Notes: generated from the letters alone by a model not told the origin. Counted from the first letter of the stretch, positions 1 through 9,291 are shown. The stretch is 64,000 nt of DNA from Rhodoligotrophos sp. CJ14 (GCF_038811545.1 NZ_CP133319.1:4042001-4106000), one strand, 5' to 3'. Made by a program: numbers and translations.

Positions 1-1
1 C

Positions 2-160
2 GCATATGACGCCGAGCGCATCCGGATTTGGAATTTAGACAACGAGGTCGGCGGGGCCGCTCCTATGAGCGTCCGTAATCGCCAGTATATCCGCCCGATG
101 ATTGCGGCAGCCATCACGCCTATGAGGCTCCCCGGGGGCGGCGTGGTGCGGGTGGGTTAG
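2..160 (+). CDS. Possible 3' end of an unidentified gene cut by the window edge
   Basis: One plus-strand frame is open from base 2 to a TAG at 158-160 (52 codons, starting AYDAERIRIWNLDNEV and ending GGGVVRVG), while the other two plus frames stop at once. The composition looks protein-like, but no domain is recognisable and no start lies at the expected place. It would converge on the membrane-protein gene that ends at 173. It could equally be a chance open frame; upstream sequence would decide. Confidence 0.25.
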   Translation, partial: AYDAERIRIWNLDNEVGGAAPMSVRNRQYIRPMIAAAITPMRLPGGGVVRVG

Positions 161-168
161 TCACCCAC
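152..168. terminator. Small hairpin between convergent 3' ends
   Basis: GTGGGT (152-157) can pair with ACCCAC (163-168) around a 5-nt loop. It lies between the stop at 158-160 on the plus strand and the stop at 173-175 on the minus strand. There is no T-run, so it is at most a weak bidirectional terminator. Confidence 0.2.
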
Positions 169-172
169 ACCC

Positions 173-1108
173 TTAACGCATGCGCCCGCTTACTTTGGTA
201 ATGGTTGGATCGATGGTGCCCATCCGACCACCGAACCAGGCCGCGATGCCGCCAAGGACCAGCGCGATGAAACTGAAGATAGCCCCGCGGCTGACGCTCT
301 TGGCGGCGACGTCTGCAGCCTCGGTTGCCTTCTGCTTCGCCTGATCAACAGCCTGGGTGTACTGCTGTTCGTATTGCTGGACCTGGGTGCGAGCTTGCTC
401 GATCGGAATGTTCTGAGCACGTGCAATCGCCTGGGCAGCCCGTTCCCGAGCGTCCTGAGCCTGGGCCTGATCACCTGTCAAAGCTGCACGGACGCTCGAG
501 ACTGTGGCATCGCGCAGGGCCGCCGGGTCATTTCCCCCTGATGCGCCGCGGATGCTTTGCTCGATCGATCCGAATGGGTCGGCATTATTTGCCAAAGCGG
601 GTGCTGCAGTTTGGGCGACTTCAGCGGCCGTCTTGCCGAGTTCACCTGCGGCTGACGAGAGAGTGTTGAACGCGCCTCCGACCACGCCGCCGATTGTGCT
701 CGTGAGCAAATAGAAGATAATCAAGGTGGTCAAAGCCCAGGTGGTGAGACCATGCCAAGCAGCGGTAGACTCTTTGGGACGGCCGCACAGGCGACCCGCT
801 GCATAGCCGCCAACCAGGGCGGCAATGATGCCGGCGATCGTCCACCATATCCCTGCGCCGATCGAGAGGGTGCTGACTGCGGGATTATCTCCGGTTCCCG
901 GATCCAGCGTTGATGCCCCCACTCCGAGACCGAGCAGGTTGAGAAGCAGGTGAACGACGAGTGAGATGACGACGCCGGCTAACACGGCACCCCAGGAAAC
1001 CCTGTTGATGAGGACGGATCTGAAATCCTCGCCCGGTGTGACCGGGCTTATGTGAGCGGCGTCGTGATCGCCAAGAGACCTGGGCGTTGTGGGATCGGCG
1101 TAAGTCAT
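173..1108 (-). CDS. Multi-pass membrane protein with Ala/Gln-rich middle, PhnA-like rhizobial family
   Basis: The protein has about 311 residues. After a short hydrophilic N-terminus come hydrophobic segments near residues 38-60 (SWGAVLAGVVISLVVHLLLNLLG), 83-105 and 120-145, then a long Ala/Gln/Arg-rich, probably coiled-coil stretch (about 150-270), and a last membrane segment followed by GGRMGTIDP. This architecture resembles proteins labelled PhnA-like in rhizobia, whose function is unknown; the name does not mean phosphonate metabolism. I chose ATG 1108, which has AGGTG about 6 nt upstream, over the GTG at 1135, which has no Shine-Dalgarno. It stands alone, with a long non-coding stretch upstream. 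Confidence 0.7.
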   Translation of the reverse strand: MTYADPTTPRSLGDHDAAHISPVTPGEDFRSVLINRVSWGAVLAGVVISLVVHLLLNLLGLGVGASTLDPGTGDNPAVSTLSIGAGIWWTIAGIIAALVGGYAAGRLCGRPKESTAAWHGLTTWALTTLIIFYLLTSTIGGVVGGAFNTLSSAAGELGKTAAEVAQTAAPALANNADPFGSIEQSIRGASGGNDPAALRDATVSSVRAALTGDQAQAQDARERAAQAIARAQNIPIEQARTQVQQYEQQYTQAVDQAKQKATEAADVAAKSVSRGAIFSFIALVLGGIAAWFGGRMGTIDPTITKVSGRMR

Positions 1109-1910
1109 GGCGCACCTGCTCGAAAGATATTTCACGGGGCAACATGATCTTGAGACTTAGGTTCCCAAAGTGAAAAGCTGCTGGTACAGGCTGGAGCACT
1201 ACCGACCCTGCTAAAGCGCTCTTTCGAGATTCTGCTTAATAAAGAGTTCCATGGAAACGCTATGGCGTCGGATTATACTGCCTGTCAGAAGAAACGCTCG
1301 GAACCTGTCCGTGATAACTCGCCCTGGATACCCTGCAAGCCATTGCTGATCAGTTCAGGAACTGCATTCGGATTCCTATTAAGTGCTTGAGCTTAGCGGT
1401 TGTGATCTGATCATGGATGCAAGCCTAGTGCTGCCTAAGGTAGGCAGTGAGGGTTGATTTCACGACGGGAGCTGCGCTCGCGTGTCATCGGCAAGAAACC
1501 TCCCCCAAGGATGCGCATAGCTGCGCCCCGTCACCCTGGCGAGCGACTGATGAACAGCTGCTCCAAAGCGCGAAACCGAACGAGATCTTGGCCTTGAGGT
1601 TTGGCATAGGCGAGATCTGGCGGTGCCCTTTAAATGATATCTGCTCGGCAAAGCCGGGTCCCTCGCACCATTCCTCTATCTCGACAACGATCAACTTCAC
1701 CCCGCCTCTCGACGGCACTAGCAGAGAGACAACCTGCCCGTGCCGAACGCCTGCCATGGCTACCGATTGAACGGCTGACCTTCGGCTATGCCTGCCCTGA
1801 TCGACAGATAATATATGCCCGGATCGTCATTCGGCCTGAGCACAAAAATAGACAAGTCCGGCTCGTTAATGAGCCGGACTCAGATGTTGGAGCAGTAGAG
1901 CGCTCTGGGA
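1109..1910. other. Intergenic region, about 800 bp, no supported gene
   Basis: This stretch lies upstream of the minus-strand membrane-protein gene and downstream of the minus-strand RTX gene. Several short frames are open on both strands, but none shows a recognisable motif, a good ribosome-binding site or convincing amino-acid composition. The only structure I can support is the hairpin at 1855-1880. The promoter of the membrane protein presumably lies near 1110-1250, but I cannot point to its boxes. Confidence 0.5.
1855..1880 (-). terminator. Rho-independent terminator of the RTX nucleotidase gene
   Basis: AGTCCGGCTC (1855-1864) and GAGCCGGACT (1871-1880) form a perfect 10-bp GC-rich stem around a 6-nt loop. 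Read on the minus strand, the stem starts 30 nt after the stop codon of the RTX gene and is followed by TGTCTATTTTTG, a T-rich tail. Position, stem and tail fit an intrinsic terminator. Confidence 0.75.
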
Positions 1911-4900
1911 TCAGACGAAGCGGAAGTCGTCGTGAGAGAGCTGACTGAGGCGAATATTCGCGATCGTCAGCGTGCTGCCCTCGTCATAGGTGATCACCAC
2001 GTCTTGGCCCACCTGCTCGCTGGCCTCCATCACAGCGTCGAAATCGGCGAAGAGCTCCGCATCGAATTCGATGATGTCCGAGGGCAGATCGAGCCACCGG
2101 CTAAGAAAACCGCTCTGGCCGGTTTGGAAATCGACGATGATGTCCTTGCCAAAATTCGGATCGAAGGCGAACGTGTCACTGCCGGCACCACCAGATAGCA
2201 CATCATCGCCCCCACCCCCGTTCAGCCGATCATCCGTTGAGCCGCCAAGGCCTCCGAACAGCCCTATCAGACCGGCGAGGACCGGCCGGTCAATCTGGCT
2301 ATCACCGTAGAGCTTGTCATTCCCGTCACCGCCATTCAGCAGATCGGAGCCGCTCTTGCCTGTGATGACATCATCACCGCTGCCAGCCTCGAGCTCGTCG
2401 TTCCGGCCGGTCCCGTTGATGATCTGCCCGGGTTCCGGCTCCGGCTCTCCATCATCGAGACCATCGAGGACCGCATCATCCCGTACGGCCAGGTTCTGGA
2501 TGCGGACATCCTCCTCGGGCGGCGTATCGGCCTCGCCATACGCCTCATCCGAGAAATTGGCGGCCAGATATTCTGCCAGCGCATCCTGCTCGGTGCCGGC
2601 CTCTGCGAATGTGGCGGCGCCGTCACCGAGATTGCTTTCCCCAAGATCCGTCCGGTCGAGCATATAGCTTTCGAAGGGATAACCATCACCTCCCTCGGCG
2701 AGGAAGGTCAACGTCACCACCTTGAGAGCGCGATCCGGATCTCCCACGATCGCACCGTCCTGGACGATCACTTCCACCGGCTTGCCGTGCTCGTCGACGA
2801 TCGCGAGGTTCTGGATCCGCTCACCGGCCGGCCGTGAAGGATCAAAGCTCACCTCCATGCCGGCGATCTGCGGGAAGGCACCGGGCGTCGCGCCATCCGC
2901 CACACCCGCAAACCCATGCTCCATCACGGCCCGCAAACCCTCAGCCGTAATCGTCACGATCGAGAGCGCGTTGTTGAAACGAAGTGAGTTCACGATGTCG
3001 AGCTGAGAAATCTCGCCATCCGACTTGCCGGCTTCGGGGTTGGCGGCGGGAGGGCGAGTTTCGGCATTCCCGCCCTCCGATGTGATGGTGCCGATCGAAT
3101 CGCGAATACCACCGCCATTTTTGATCGAAACCACCACCTCCGCATCGACCTTGCGCGCTTCCGCCAGATTGGCATCCGCCGTGAGGTTGCCGAGATTGGT
3201 CTCTTCGGTGCGCACCTCGCCGCGCCGTCCCTCGAGATAGACCGAGGTCCTGCCGAAGATATTGCCGTCCTGCTCTATGATGATATCAGCGATACCGTCC
3301 GTATCCGCATCGCCGTCCCCATCAGTGTCAGCGCCGTTGATCACCTGGTCCACCAGATCGGCTTTTGTACCCGGTGCATAGGCATCCTCCAGGGATCCCC
3401 AGAGCTCCTCCACCGTCTCATCCGTGGTGGCATAGGCGCCATTGACCTCTGGATCGAGCGACTCGAGCACGAGATGCCCATCGGCATCGAACTCGACGAC
3501 CAGCCGTCCGACATAGGAATATTCGCTATCCGTGTTCACGATCACCAGCGGATTGCCGTTCTTATCCTGGGTGATGATCGGGTAGGTATCGTCCGCCGTA
3601 TCGCCCGGCCTCAGCTCGTCGGTCTCGTCCGCAAGCAGGGAATGTGATCCTCCTGCGACGATCACGTCCACATCGTCCAGCAATGGCGCCAGCTCCTTCT
3701 CTAGCGCGATTTGCTGGAGATGCGAGGTCACGATGATCTTGTTGAGATCTGGATTGGCCTCCTTGAGCCTTTCCACCTCCGCATTAATCTGCGCCGCCAG
3801 GAGCGCCATGTCATCGCCCGTGCCGCCGTCGACGCTCACGCCACCGGGCGAGGAGATGACTGGCAGCATCTGGGTAGTGGCGCCGATCACCGCGATCTTC
3901 TCGCCATTTTCGGTGATGATGGTCGACGGCGCGATTGCCTTCGAGGGATCGGTGGCGAAGCTTGCCGCGTCCCGGATTTCATCGGTGTACAAACCGGAGA
4001 GATTGCTGTCGCCGCTGAAGTTGAGATTGGAGGAGAGATAGGGGAACATCGCGCCGACCCACGCATCATCCGCGAGACCGGCAGTGCCACCTGGCGCATC
4101 GCCGATGATGTCCCTGATCGGCCCGGTTCCGGCATCAAATTCATGATTGCCGAATGCGGCCGCCTGCACCCCGATGATGTTCTGGATGGTGATATCGGCC
4201 CGTCCGGCTGCCGCTGTGAGCGCCGCATAAGCCTCGTTGCCGCTCAGCCCGAACAGCTGATTGTAAACCGCGTTATAAGTCTCGGCCATGGCCGGATCGC
4301 CACCAGCGATATAGAACGGGCTTGGGATCCATCCATCACCTGAGGAGAGGGTGATCGAATTCTCTTCCTGATCCTCCAGGTAGTCCACGATCGCTGCGAA
4401 ATTGCCGGCACGATCGATGGCCGCAACCCCGCCTTCCCAATCGGAAGCATGCAGGATCTGCAGGGTGAAATTCTCTTCCTCCGGAGGGGTCTCCGTATCC
4501 CTCAGCTCGTAGACAGACGTCGTTCCGCTCACCTCATTGCCGGTGACCAGCAGCGCTTCTCCCGTTGGGCTATCCTCGGCAGGAATGAAGAGGATGCCTT
4601 CGGGGCCAAGGTCGCCCGCTTCGGGGCTTTCCGCATCCACAGTGAAATCGCGATTGCTGATGAATTTCACAAAGCTTGGTGAGAGCGGGTTGCTCACGTC
4701 ATACATCATGACCCCGCTCTGGCGCTCCAGACCAATGAACGCGTAGGTCTGGTCGCCGATCTTTCCGATCGTGACGCCCTCCGGCTCCGAACCTTTCGAG
4801 TCGCTGCGGCTATCGAAGCTGTCATTGTCGTCATGGCCGGAGTTGAACTGCTCCGGGAACTGCTCGGCGATGATTTGCTCAAACGCATCGCCGCTGTCGA

Positions 4901-5954
4901 AAACCATATTGCCGTCTTCATCGAGGATCGAGAACGAGCGCCCGCCATAGACATGGATCAGATCGATCTTGCCGTCGCCATCCCAATCCCCATCGATGCT
5001 CGATGCCTCGAGACGACCGATATTCTCGTCCTGCTGAATCTCCTCCGCATTCGGATAAAGCCCGGGGTCAAGCTCGAGATCCTTGATCCGGACCTCTTCG
5101 CCGCGCGCGTCCCCCTCATTGGCGATCGCGTAATAGGTCTTCCCATCAATCTCGAAGGAGGCGATTCCATCCGGCATATACATGCCGACGATCGGCCAGT
5201 TCGCGATATTGATCCCTCCATCGCGGTCGCTGGCATCGAGACCATTGCCCGGTGCACTGTGGTCCTTCAGCCCCACCGGGATAATATCGACGAGACGACC
5301 GTTCTCCAGATCGATCATAGCGACGGCGTTGTTCTCCTGCAGCGTCACCATGGCCCGCTTTCCATCGGCATCGATCGTCACATATTCGGGTTCGATGCTT
5401 TGCGAGACAGTCTCGCCGAGAAGCCGGACACCGGCTTGCCGAAGCTCATCTTCCTGGCCGTCAAACGCCGTGAAATCCACATGCGTCACCTTTGCCGCGG
5501 CCGCCCCTTCCGAAAGGTCGATGATGCTGATCAAGCCCTGCGGATCGCCTTCTTCGACGAACTCGCCCTCGTTGGCGACAACGATCTTGGTTCCATCGGG
5601 AGAGAACGCGAGAGAGTCGGGAAGCACACCCACCTCGAACTGCGCAACGAAAGAACCGTCCGTCGTGAACAGGATGACCTTGCCATTGCTCAGCGGATCT
5701 TCCGACTGCACGGCTGCGGCAACCAGGCCATTGCTCACGGCCACACTGTTCACCGGACCTGAATAGATACGACTGTGAAGCGTCGGTGCGCCATTCGCCG
5801 AGACATCGAGCACATCGATCGTCTGATCGCGTCCATTCACCTGGTAGAGGCGCTGCGTGCTCGGATCATAAGTGACGATCTCGGCAACCCCTTCGTCGAA
5901 GGCGCCGCCGGCAATATTCGGAAAATGACCAATCTGGGTGACGGAGATCGACAT
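1911..5954 (-). CDS. RTX-type secreted protein: choice-of-anchor I domain plus 5'-nucleotidase/metallophosphatase
   Basis: The protein has 1347 residues in three parts. Residues about 1-480 form a beta-propeller-like choice-of-anchor I region (DQTIDVLDVSANG, LAFSPDGTKIVVANEGE, GPEGILFIPAEDSP). Residues about 495-1160 are a 5'-nucleotidase-like phosphoesterase with the metal motif GNHEFD near residue 601, VAGGSHS, and a C-terminal nucleotidase domain containing NLGNLTADANL and IKNGGGIRDSIG. From about 1205 there are Ca-binding RTX nonapeptides (GSGDDVITG, GGDGNDKLYG, GGGGDDVLSG, GGAGSDTFAF). There is no N-terminal signal peptide, as expected for type I secretion, but no type I export genes are present in the window. 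It probably hydrolyses extracellular nucleotides or other phosphoesters for phosphate scavenging; the exact substrate is unknown. A strong terminator follows at 1855-1880. Confidence 0.88.
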   Translation of the reverse strand: MSISVTQIGHFPNIAGGAFDEGVAEIVTYDPSTQRLYQVNGRDQTIDVLDVSANGAPTLHSRIYSGPVNSVAVSNGLVAAAVQSEDPLSNGKVILFTTDGSFVAQFEVGVLPDSLAFSPDGTKIVVANEGEFVEEGDPQGLISIIDLSEGAAAAKVTHVDFTAFDGQEDELRQAGVRLLGETVSQSIEPEYVTIDADGKRAMVTLQENNAVAMIDLENGRLVDIIPVGLKDHSAPGNGLDASDRDGGINIANWPIVGMYMPDGIASFEIDGKTYYAIANEGDARGEEVRIKDLELDPGLYPNAEEIQQDENIGRLEASSIDGDWDGDGKIDLIHVYGGRSFSILDEDGNMVFDSGDAFEQIIAEQFPEQFNSGHDDNDSFDSRSDSKGSEPEGVTIGKIGDQTYAFIGLERQSGVMMYDVSNPLSPSFVKFISNRDFTVDAESPEAGDLGPEGILFIPAEDSPTGEALLVTGNEVSGTTSVYELRDTETPPEEENFTLQILHASDWEGGVAAIDRAGNFAAIVDYLEDQEENSITLSSGDGWIPSPFYIAGGDPAMAETYNAVYNQLFGLSGNEAYAALTAAAGRADITIQNIIGVQAAAFGNHEFDAGTGPIRDIIGDAPGGTAGLADDAWVGAMFPYLSSNLNFSGDSNLSGLYTDEIRDAASFATDPSKAIAPSTIITENGEKIAVIGATTQMLPVISSPGGVSVDGGTGDDMALLAAQINAEVERLKEANPDLNKIIVTSHLQQIALEKELAPLLDDVDVIVAGGSHSLLADETDELRPGDTADDTYPIITQDKNGNPLVIVNTDSEYSYVGRLVVEFDADGHLVLESLDPEVNGAYATTDETVEELWGSLEDAYAPGTKADLVDQVINGADTDGDGDADTDGIADIIIEQDGNIFGRTSVYLEGRRGEVRTEETNLGNLTADANLAEARKVDAEVVVSIKNGGGIRDSIGTITSEGGNAETRPPAANPEAGKSDGEISQLDIVNSLRFNNALSIVTITAEGLRAVMEHGFAGVADGATPGAFPQIAGMEVSFDPSRPAGERIQNLAIVDEHGKPVEVIVQDGAIVGDPDRALKVVTLTFLAEGGDGYPFESYMLDRTDLGESNLGDGAATFAEAGTEQDALAEYLAANFSDEAYGEADTPPEEDVRIQNLAVRDDAVLDGLDDGEPEPEPGQIINGTGRNDELEAGSGDDVITGKSGSDLLNGGDGNDKLYGDSQIDRPVLAGLIGLFGGLGGSTDDRLNGGGGDDVLSGGAGSDTFAFDPNFGKDIIVDFQTGQSGFLSRWLDLPSDIIEFDAELFADFDAVMEASEQVGQDVVITYDEGSTLTIANIRLSQLSHDDFRFV

Positions 5955-6430
5955 AACGCTTCCCTCGTTGCGATGATCGCCGTGAGCGGCTCTGCTGAGT
6001 TCTGTTCGGCGCGCAATCTAGGAACGGGAAGATTACGGGGGCATGACGCCGAGATAAGAAGCGGCCGAACGTATGGGGACGGCTGTTATGCGCCGAATCC
6101 TGTCGAGCGAATTTTACAGAGTGACGCAGATGACGTGGAGAGCCGAAATCACTGCCGACGCGGTAGCAGAAGAGCCAACCGGCTCCTATTGCGGTTGGCG
6201 CAGAGAAACTTCGCGATTGACCTTGGGAAGAAGGGCAGTCAGCCGAACGCCAAACCGGGTTGCACGGATCCATCCGCGAGCCCATGGCGGCATGGTCGCG
6301 ATCTCGTCGCGGTGACCGTCAGCCCAGCCACAGAGCATCGGTCCTGGGACGCGCGTCAGTGTCCTGTGTGAATTGACCCGATAAGCTTCGGTGCTTGCTG
6401 TGGGCCAGCGGCTGGGACATAGGCGGTTTC
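5955..6430. other. Intergenic region upstream of the RTX gene, no supported gene
   Basis: About 480 bp hold the presumed promoter of the minus-strand RTX gene and then anonymous sequence. Overlapping short frames exist on both strands, but none has a motif or a credible start. Towards its right edge it merges into the tail of the decayed phage-like genes. Confidence 0.4.
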
Positions 6431-6629
6431 CGTGCGCTTTTTCATGGAGGCCATCGCTCTCGAATTGCTCAATGAGCTCGTTCACGCGAGCTTCGATAAT
6501 CTCGAAAGGCGTGTGTCCGTCAAAGACACGCGCGCCCGAAATGTTCGCACCTTCCGCGACGAGCGCTCGGAGCTTTCATTTCGCCTCCTCCCAGAGAACC
6601 GCTTTCACTAGGGCCAATCGGATCTGCAT
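6431..6629 (-). pseudogene. Remnant of a small phage-like gene with an in-frame stop
   Basis: From ATG 6629 the minus strand reads MQIRLALVKAVLWEEAK, then TGA at 6576-6578, and continues in the same frame as KLRALVAEGANISGARVFDG and HTPFEIIEARVNELIEQFESDGLHE. The continuity of protein-like sequence on both sides of the stop suggests a single small gene broken by a nonsense mutation. The frame stays open to 6186 but loses protein character after about 6450. It starts 3 nt after the end of the preceding remnant. I recognise no domain; position behind a phage-type dCTP deaminase relic suggests a prophage accessory gene. Confidence 0.45.
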
Positions 6630-6632
6630 CTC

Positions 6633-6947
6633 TCATCCCGCCTTCTCCAGCTTGATAGCGCCTTCTTGGACCATGGCGTGATATCGGCCTGGGAATGGTG
6701 GATTCTCCTATGGCAGTCCGGATGCCTTGCACATCTCGAATGTTGGCTCTTTCGGCATGATGCAGTAGCCGAGGCGATCAATACAAAGGAGCATGCTCCT
6801 GGCCTCCGGCGCCCATTCTCCCCAGCACGTTTTGCCATAATCTGCCGTGCCGTCGTCTTCCAGCGTACGCTCCAATGGCGATTCCTTACCGTATCACTGG
6901 GCAGCCAGAAGCATTGCAAGCGTTCTCACCAGCTCATCAGCGGTCAT
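6633..6947 (-). pseudogene. Remnant of a small phage-like gene with two in-frame stops
   Basis: An ideal AGGAGG (6955-6960) precedes ATG 6947, which reads MTADELVRTLAMLLAAQ and then hits TGA at 6894. The same frame continues with protein-like sequence (YGKESPLERTLEDDG, MLLCIDRLGYCIMPKEP), a TAG at 6708-6710, and ends PGRYHAMVQEGAIKLEKAG with TGA at 6633. The intact gene would have about 104 codons. Its start overlaps the 3' end of the dCTP deaminase relic, so the genes were once translationally coupled. The function is not recognised. An alternative is that only a short peptide is made. Confidence 0.5.
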
Positions 6948-7227
6948 AGTGAACCCTCCTCGAAATCACCGGCTGCCGGCCGGGAGGCGCATCCTGATAC
7001 TTGCCGTCATAGGGCAGCACGGTCGGCTCATCGAGGCGCTGAAACACCACCTGCGCAATCGGATCGCCTGCATTGATCATCAGGCCCGCATTGCGTGAGA
7101 TAGCCATTCCAACCCGGCTCAATGACCGTGTTGAATAGCCATAGCTCCTGCCGCGGGTAACGCCGCGCTCCTCGAATGGCGTCACCAGCTTGAGCAAGCG
7201 GAGGGTTTGGGCTGAGAGGATCGTCAG
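6937..7227 (-). pseudogene. Truncated phage-type dCTP deaminase/dUTPase relic
   Basis: The minus-strand frame contains LTILSAQTLRLLKLVTPFEERGVTRGRSYG at its start and NAGLMINAGDPIAQVVFQRLDEPT plus YDGKYQDAPPGRQP at its end. Both ends match the terminal signatures of prophage-encoded dCTP deaminase-like enzymes, which make dUMP or dUTP from dCTP. The central half, including the catalytic segment, is missing or replaced by an unrelated sequence (YSTRSLSRVGMAIS), and the initiator is now CTG at 7225-7227 rather than ATG. The frame is open further upstream to 7434 but that part has no family resemblance. The gene is almost certainly non-functional. Confidence 0.65.
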
Positions 7228-7481
7228 CCCCAAGGCTTGGGACGAGCGCGGACTTTTCCTCCTGCCTATTGCCTCGATGGGGTCAGCGCCAGTCGTTCGC
7301 TGATCTGCTGGCGTCAGAGGCGTTCGAGCCGCGCCGACATTGCTGCAGCGGGGCTCAAGGCAACAAAGACTGGCGTCACATTCTCGCGAAGTGCAGGGAC
7401 GGGGGTCGGCTACAGAGTGGCAGCTTTCCGCCATCCGTTTTCATGAGCGGACTGACGGCCGCCGGCCCCCGCATAGGATCA

Positions 7482-8642
7482 TCAGACCGCCTCGAGAACC
7501 GTGGCAATGCCCTGGCCGCCGCCGATGCATTGCGTGGCAAGGGCAAAGCGCTTGCCGTCTCGCTTCATGATCTGTGCGGCCTTCGCCGTGATCCGGGCGC
7601 CGGTTGCCCCCAAGGGATGACCAAGCGCGATGGCACCACCGTCGATATTCACCCGCTCCCGCGCAATGCCGAGCTCATTCATGCAGGCAACCGCCTGACT
7701 GCCGAACGCCTCGTTGATCTCGACCACATCGATATCGTTGATGCCGAGACCCGCGCGGGCGAGAGCCTTCCGCACCGCCGGCACAGGCCCGATGCCCATA
7801 TATTCCGGCTCAACGCCGGCGACCGCGCACGCGCGAATGCGCGCAAGGATCGCCAGATTATGGCTGCGGGCGAAATCCTCCGAGGTCACCAGAACCGCGA
7901 CGGCGCCATCGGTCAGCGGCGATGCCGTTCCCGCCGTGACGGTTCCATCCTCGCGAAACGCGGGCTTCAGCGAGGCCAGGCCTTCCAAGGTGGTCGATGG
8001 GCGCAGGCAGCCATCCCGATCAACGACGGTGCCATCAGCCAGGCGAACCGGCACGATCTCCTCATCGAGACGGCCCGCCGATTGCGCTGCCGCGGCCTTC
8101 ATCTGGGACTCATAGGCCAAGCGTTCCTGATCGGCCCGCGACACGCGATAGCGCTTGGCCACGTTCTCCGCGGTCTCTCCCATGGGAATATAGGCTTCCG
8201 TCATCAGCTCGGCATCGGGCTGATCGGCGCGTCGAAACCGCGGGTTGGGCGAAAAATTCAAGCCGCGCTGGGGCACCATGCTCATGCTTTCGACACCGGC
8301 TGCGATGAAGGCCTCTCCCGCCCCGATGGCGATCTGACCTGCGGCCACATGAATGGAATACATCGACGAGCCGCAGAACCGGTTGAGAGTGACGGCACCG
8401 AGCTGTTGCGGAAGACCGGCCAGCAACGAGGCGATCCGCGCGATGTTATTGCCTTGCGGGCCTTCGGGGTAAGCGCAGCCCATCAGCACATCTTCAAGCG
8501 CGTTGGGATCAACCCCCGTTCGCTCTACCAACGCGGCAAGGGTGATTGCGGCCATGTCGTCGGGTCGTAATTCTTGAAGCGGGCCCTTGCGCGCAAAGTG
8601 AAATGGCGTGCGAACATAGCCGGCGATCACCGCATCTACCAT
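7482..8642 (-). CDS. Acetyl-CoA acyltransferase (thiolase)
   Basis: The protein has 386 residues, the usual thiolase length. It shows the nucleophile motif NRFCGSSM (Cys near residue 90), NEAFGSQAVACMNELG, GGAIALGHPLGATGARI with the catalytic His, and the C-terminal CIGGGQG with the second Cys. The enzyme cleaves 3-ketoacyl-CoA to acetyl-CoA and a shortened acyl-CoA, the last step of beta-oxidation. ATG 8642 has AGGGGA upstream and aligns with MVDAVIAGYVRTPF of the family, so I prefer it to the longer start at 8678. It is the last gene of the TetR-nitroreductase-thiolase run and probably serves the neighbouring CoA pathway. Confidence 0.93.
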   Translation of the reverse strand: MVDAVIAGYVRTPFHFARKGPLQELRPDDMAAITLAALVERTGVDPNALEDVLMGCAYPEGPQGNNIARIASLLAGLPQQLGAVTLNRFCGSSMYSIHVAAGQIAIGAGEAFIAAGVESMSMVPQRGLNFSPNPRFRRADQPDAELMTEAYIPMGETAENVAKRYRVSRADQERLAYESQMKAAAAQSAGRLDEEIVPVRLADGTVVDRDGCLRPSTTLEGLASLKPAFREDGTVTAGTASPLTDGAVAVLVTSEDFARSHNLAILARIRACAVAGVEPEYMGIGPVPAVRKALARAGLGINDIDVVEINEAFGSQAVACMNELGIARERVNIDGGAIALGHPLGATGARITAKAAQIMKRDGKRFALATQCIGGGQGIATVLEAV

Positions 8643-8694
8643 GAGCTTTTCCCCTACGAAATTGACTATTGCTTCCATTGCCCGAGATCACTGA

Positions 8695-9291
8695 TCATGA
8701 CACGGGCAAAGGCCCTTCGAAAACCAATTCCCTCGTGCCTAGCCGGCCATTGGGGCTTTCCCGGCTGCGCAGCTTCTCGTCTAGGCAATTCGGATCGCCC
8801 ATCCGGCCGATGGCGATCGCCGCCTCAATTCGATGATCGCTCGGTATGTTCAAGCGTTCGGCGGCGGCTTCGATATCGAAACCCGTCATCATATGAGCAT
8901 GCCAGCCAATACGCGCCCCTTCGAGGGCGAGATAGGCTGTTGCAGCGCCTGCATCAAAGGAATGGCTATGTGATGCTGTTCGGCTGCCATCGCGGGCGGA
9001 TACGATTTCGCGCCGCGACAGGACAATAACCAAGGCAGCCGCCCGGTGCGCCCACACCCGGTTGAATGGGTGGAGAAGGTCGAGAAAGGCTGGCCAGTGT
9101 TTCGTGTCCCGACGGGCATACAGGAATCGCCAGGGCTGGGCGTTGAAGGCCGACGGCGCCCAGCGAGCAGCCTCGAACAGCTGGAAGAGCTCGCGCTCCG
9201 GAATGGGTGCCTCAGAAAACGCACGCGGCGACCATCGCGCCAGGAACAGCGGATTGATTGGATGATCAGCCTTTCGAGAGAGAGTAGGCAT
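8695..9291 (-). CDS. Nitroreductase family protein
   Basis: The 198-residue protein has the FMN-binding nitroreductase pattern: RWSPRAFSEAPIPERELFQLFEAARWAPSAFNAQPWRF near the N-terminus, a central AATAYLALEGARIGWHAHMMTGFD segment, and AAIAIGRMGDP near the end. Members reduce nitro groups, quinones or enones with NAD(P)H. It lies 39 nt after the TetR gene and about 50 nt before the thiolase, so the three are probably co-transcribed. Its substrate cannot be read from sequence; a role in a reductive step or in detoxification of a pathway intermediate is possible. Confidence 0.88.
   Translation of the reverse strand: MPTLSRKADHPINPLFLARWSPRAFSEAPIPERELFQLFEAARWAPSAFNAQPWRFLYARRDTKHWPAFLDLLHPFNRVWAHRAAALVIVLSRREIVSARDGSRTASHSHSFDAGAATAYLALEGARIGWHAHMMTGFDIEAAAERLNIPSDHRIEAAIAIGRMGDPNCLDEKLRSRESPNGRLGTRELVFEGPLPVS

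Noticed and set aside
1447-1770. 107-codon plus-strand frame in the long intergenic region
   Set aside because: It has no ribosome-binding site and its Ser/Pro/Thr-rich translation resembles no protein; overlapping frames of similar length exist in several phases.
4833-5762. 309-codon open frame on the plus strand
   Set aside because: It is antisense to the RTX nucleotidase gene, whose domains are unambiguous.
7269-8570. 433-codon open frame on the plus strand
   Set aside because: It is antisense to the thiolase gene, is rich in Arg/His/Gly and has no domain; it arises from GC-rich codon bias.
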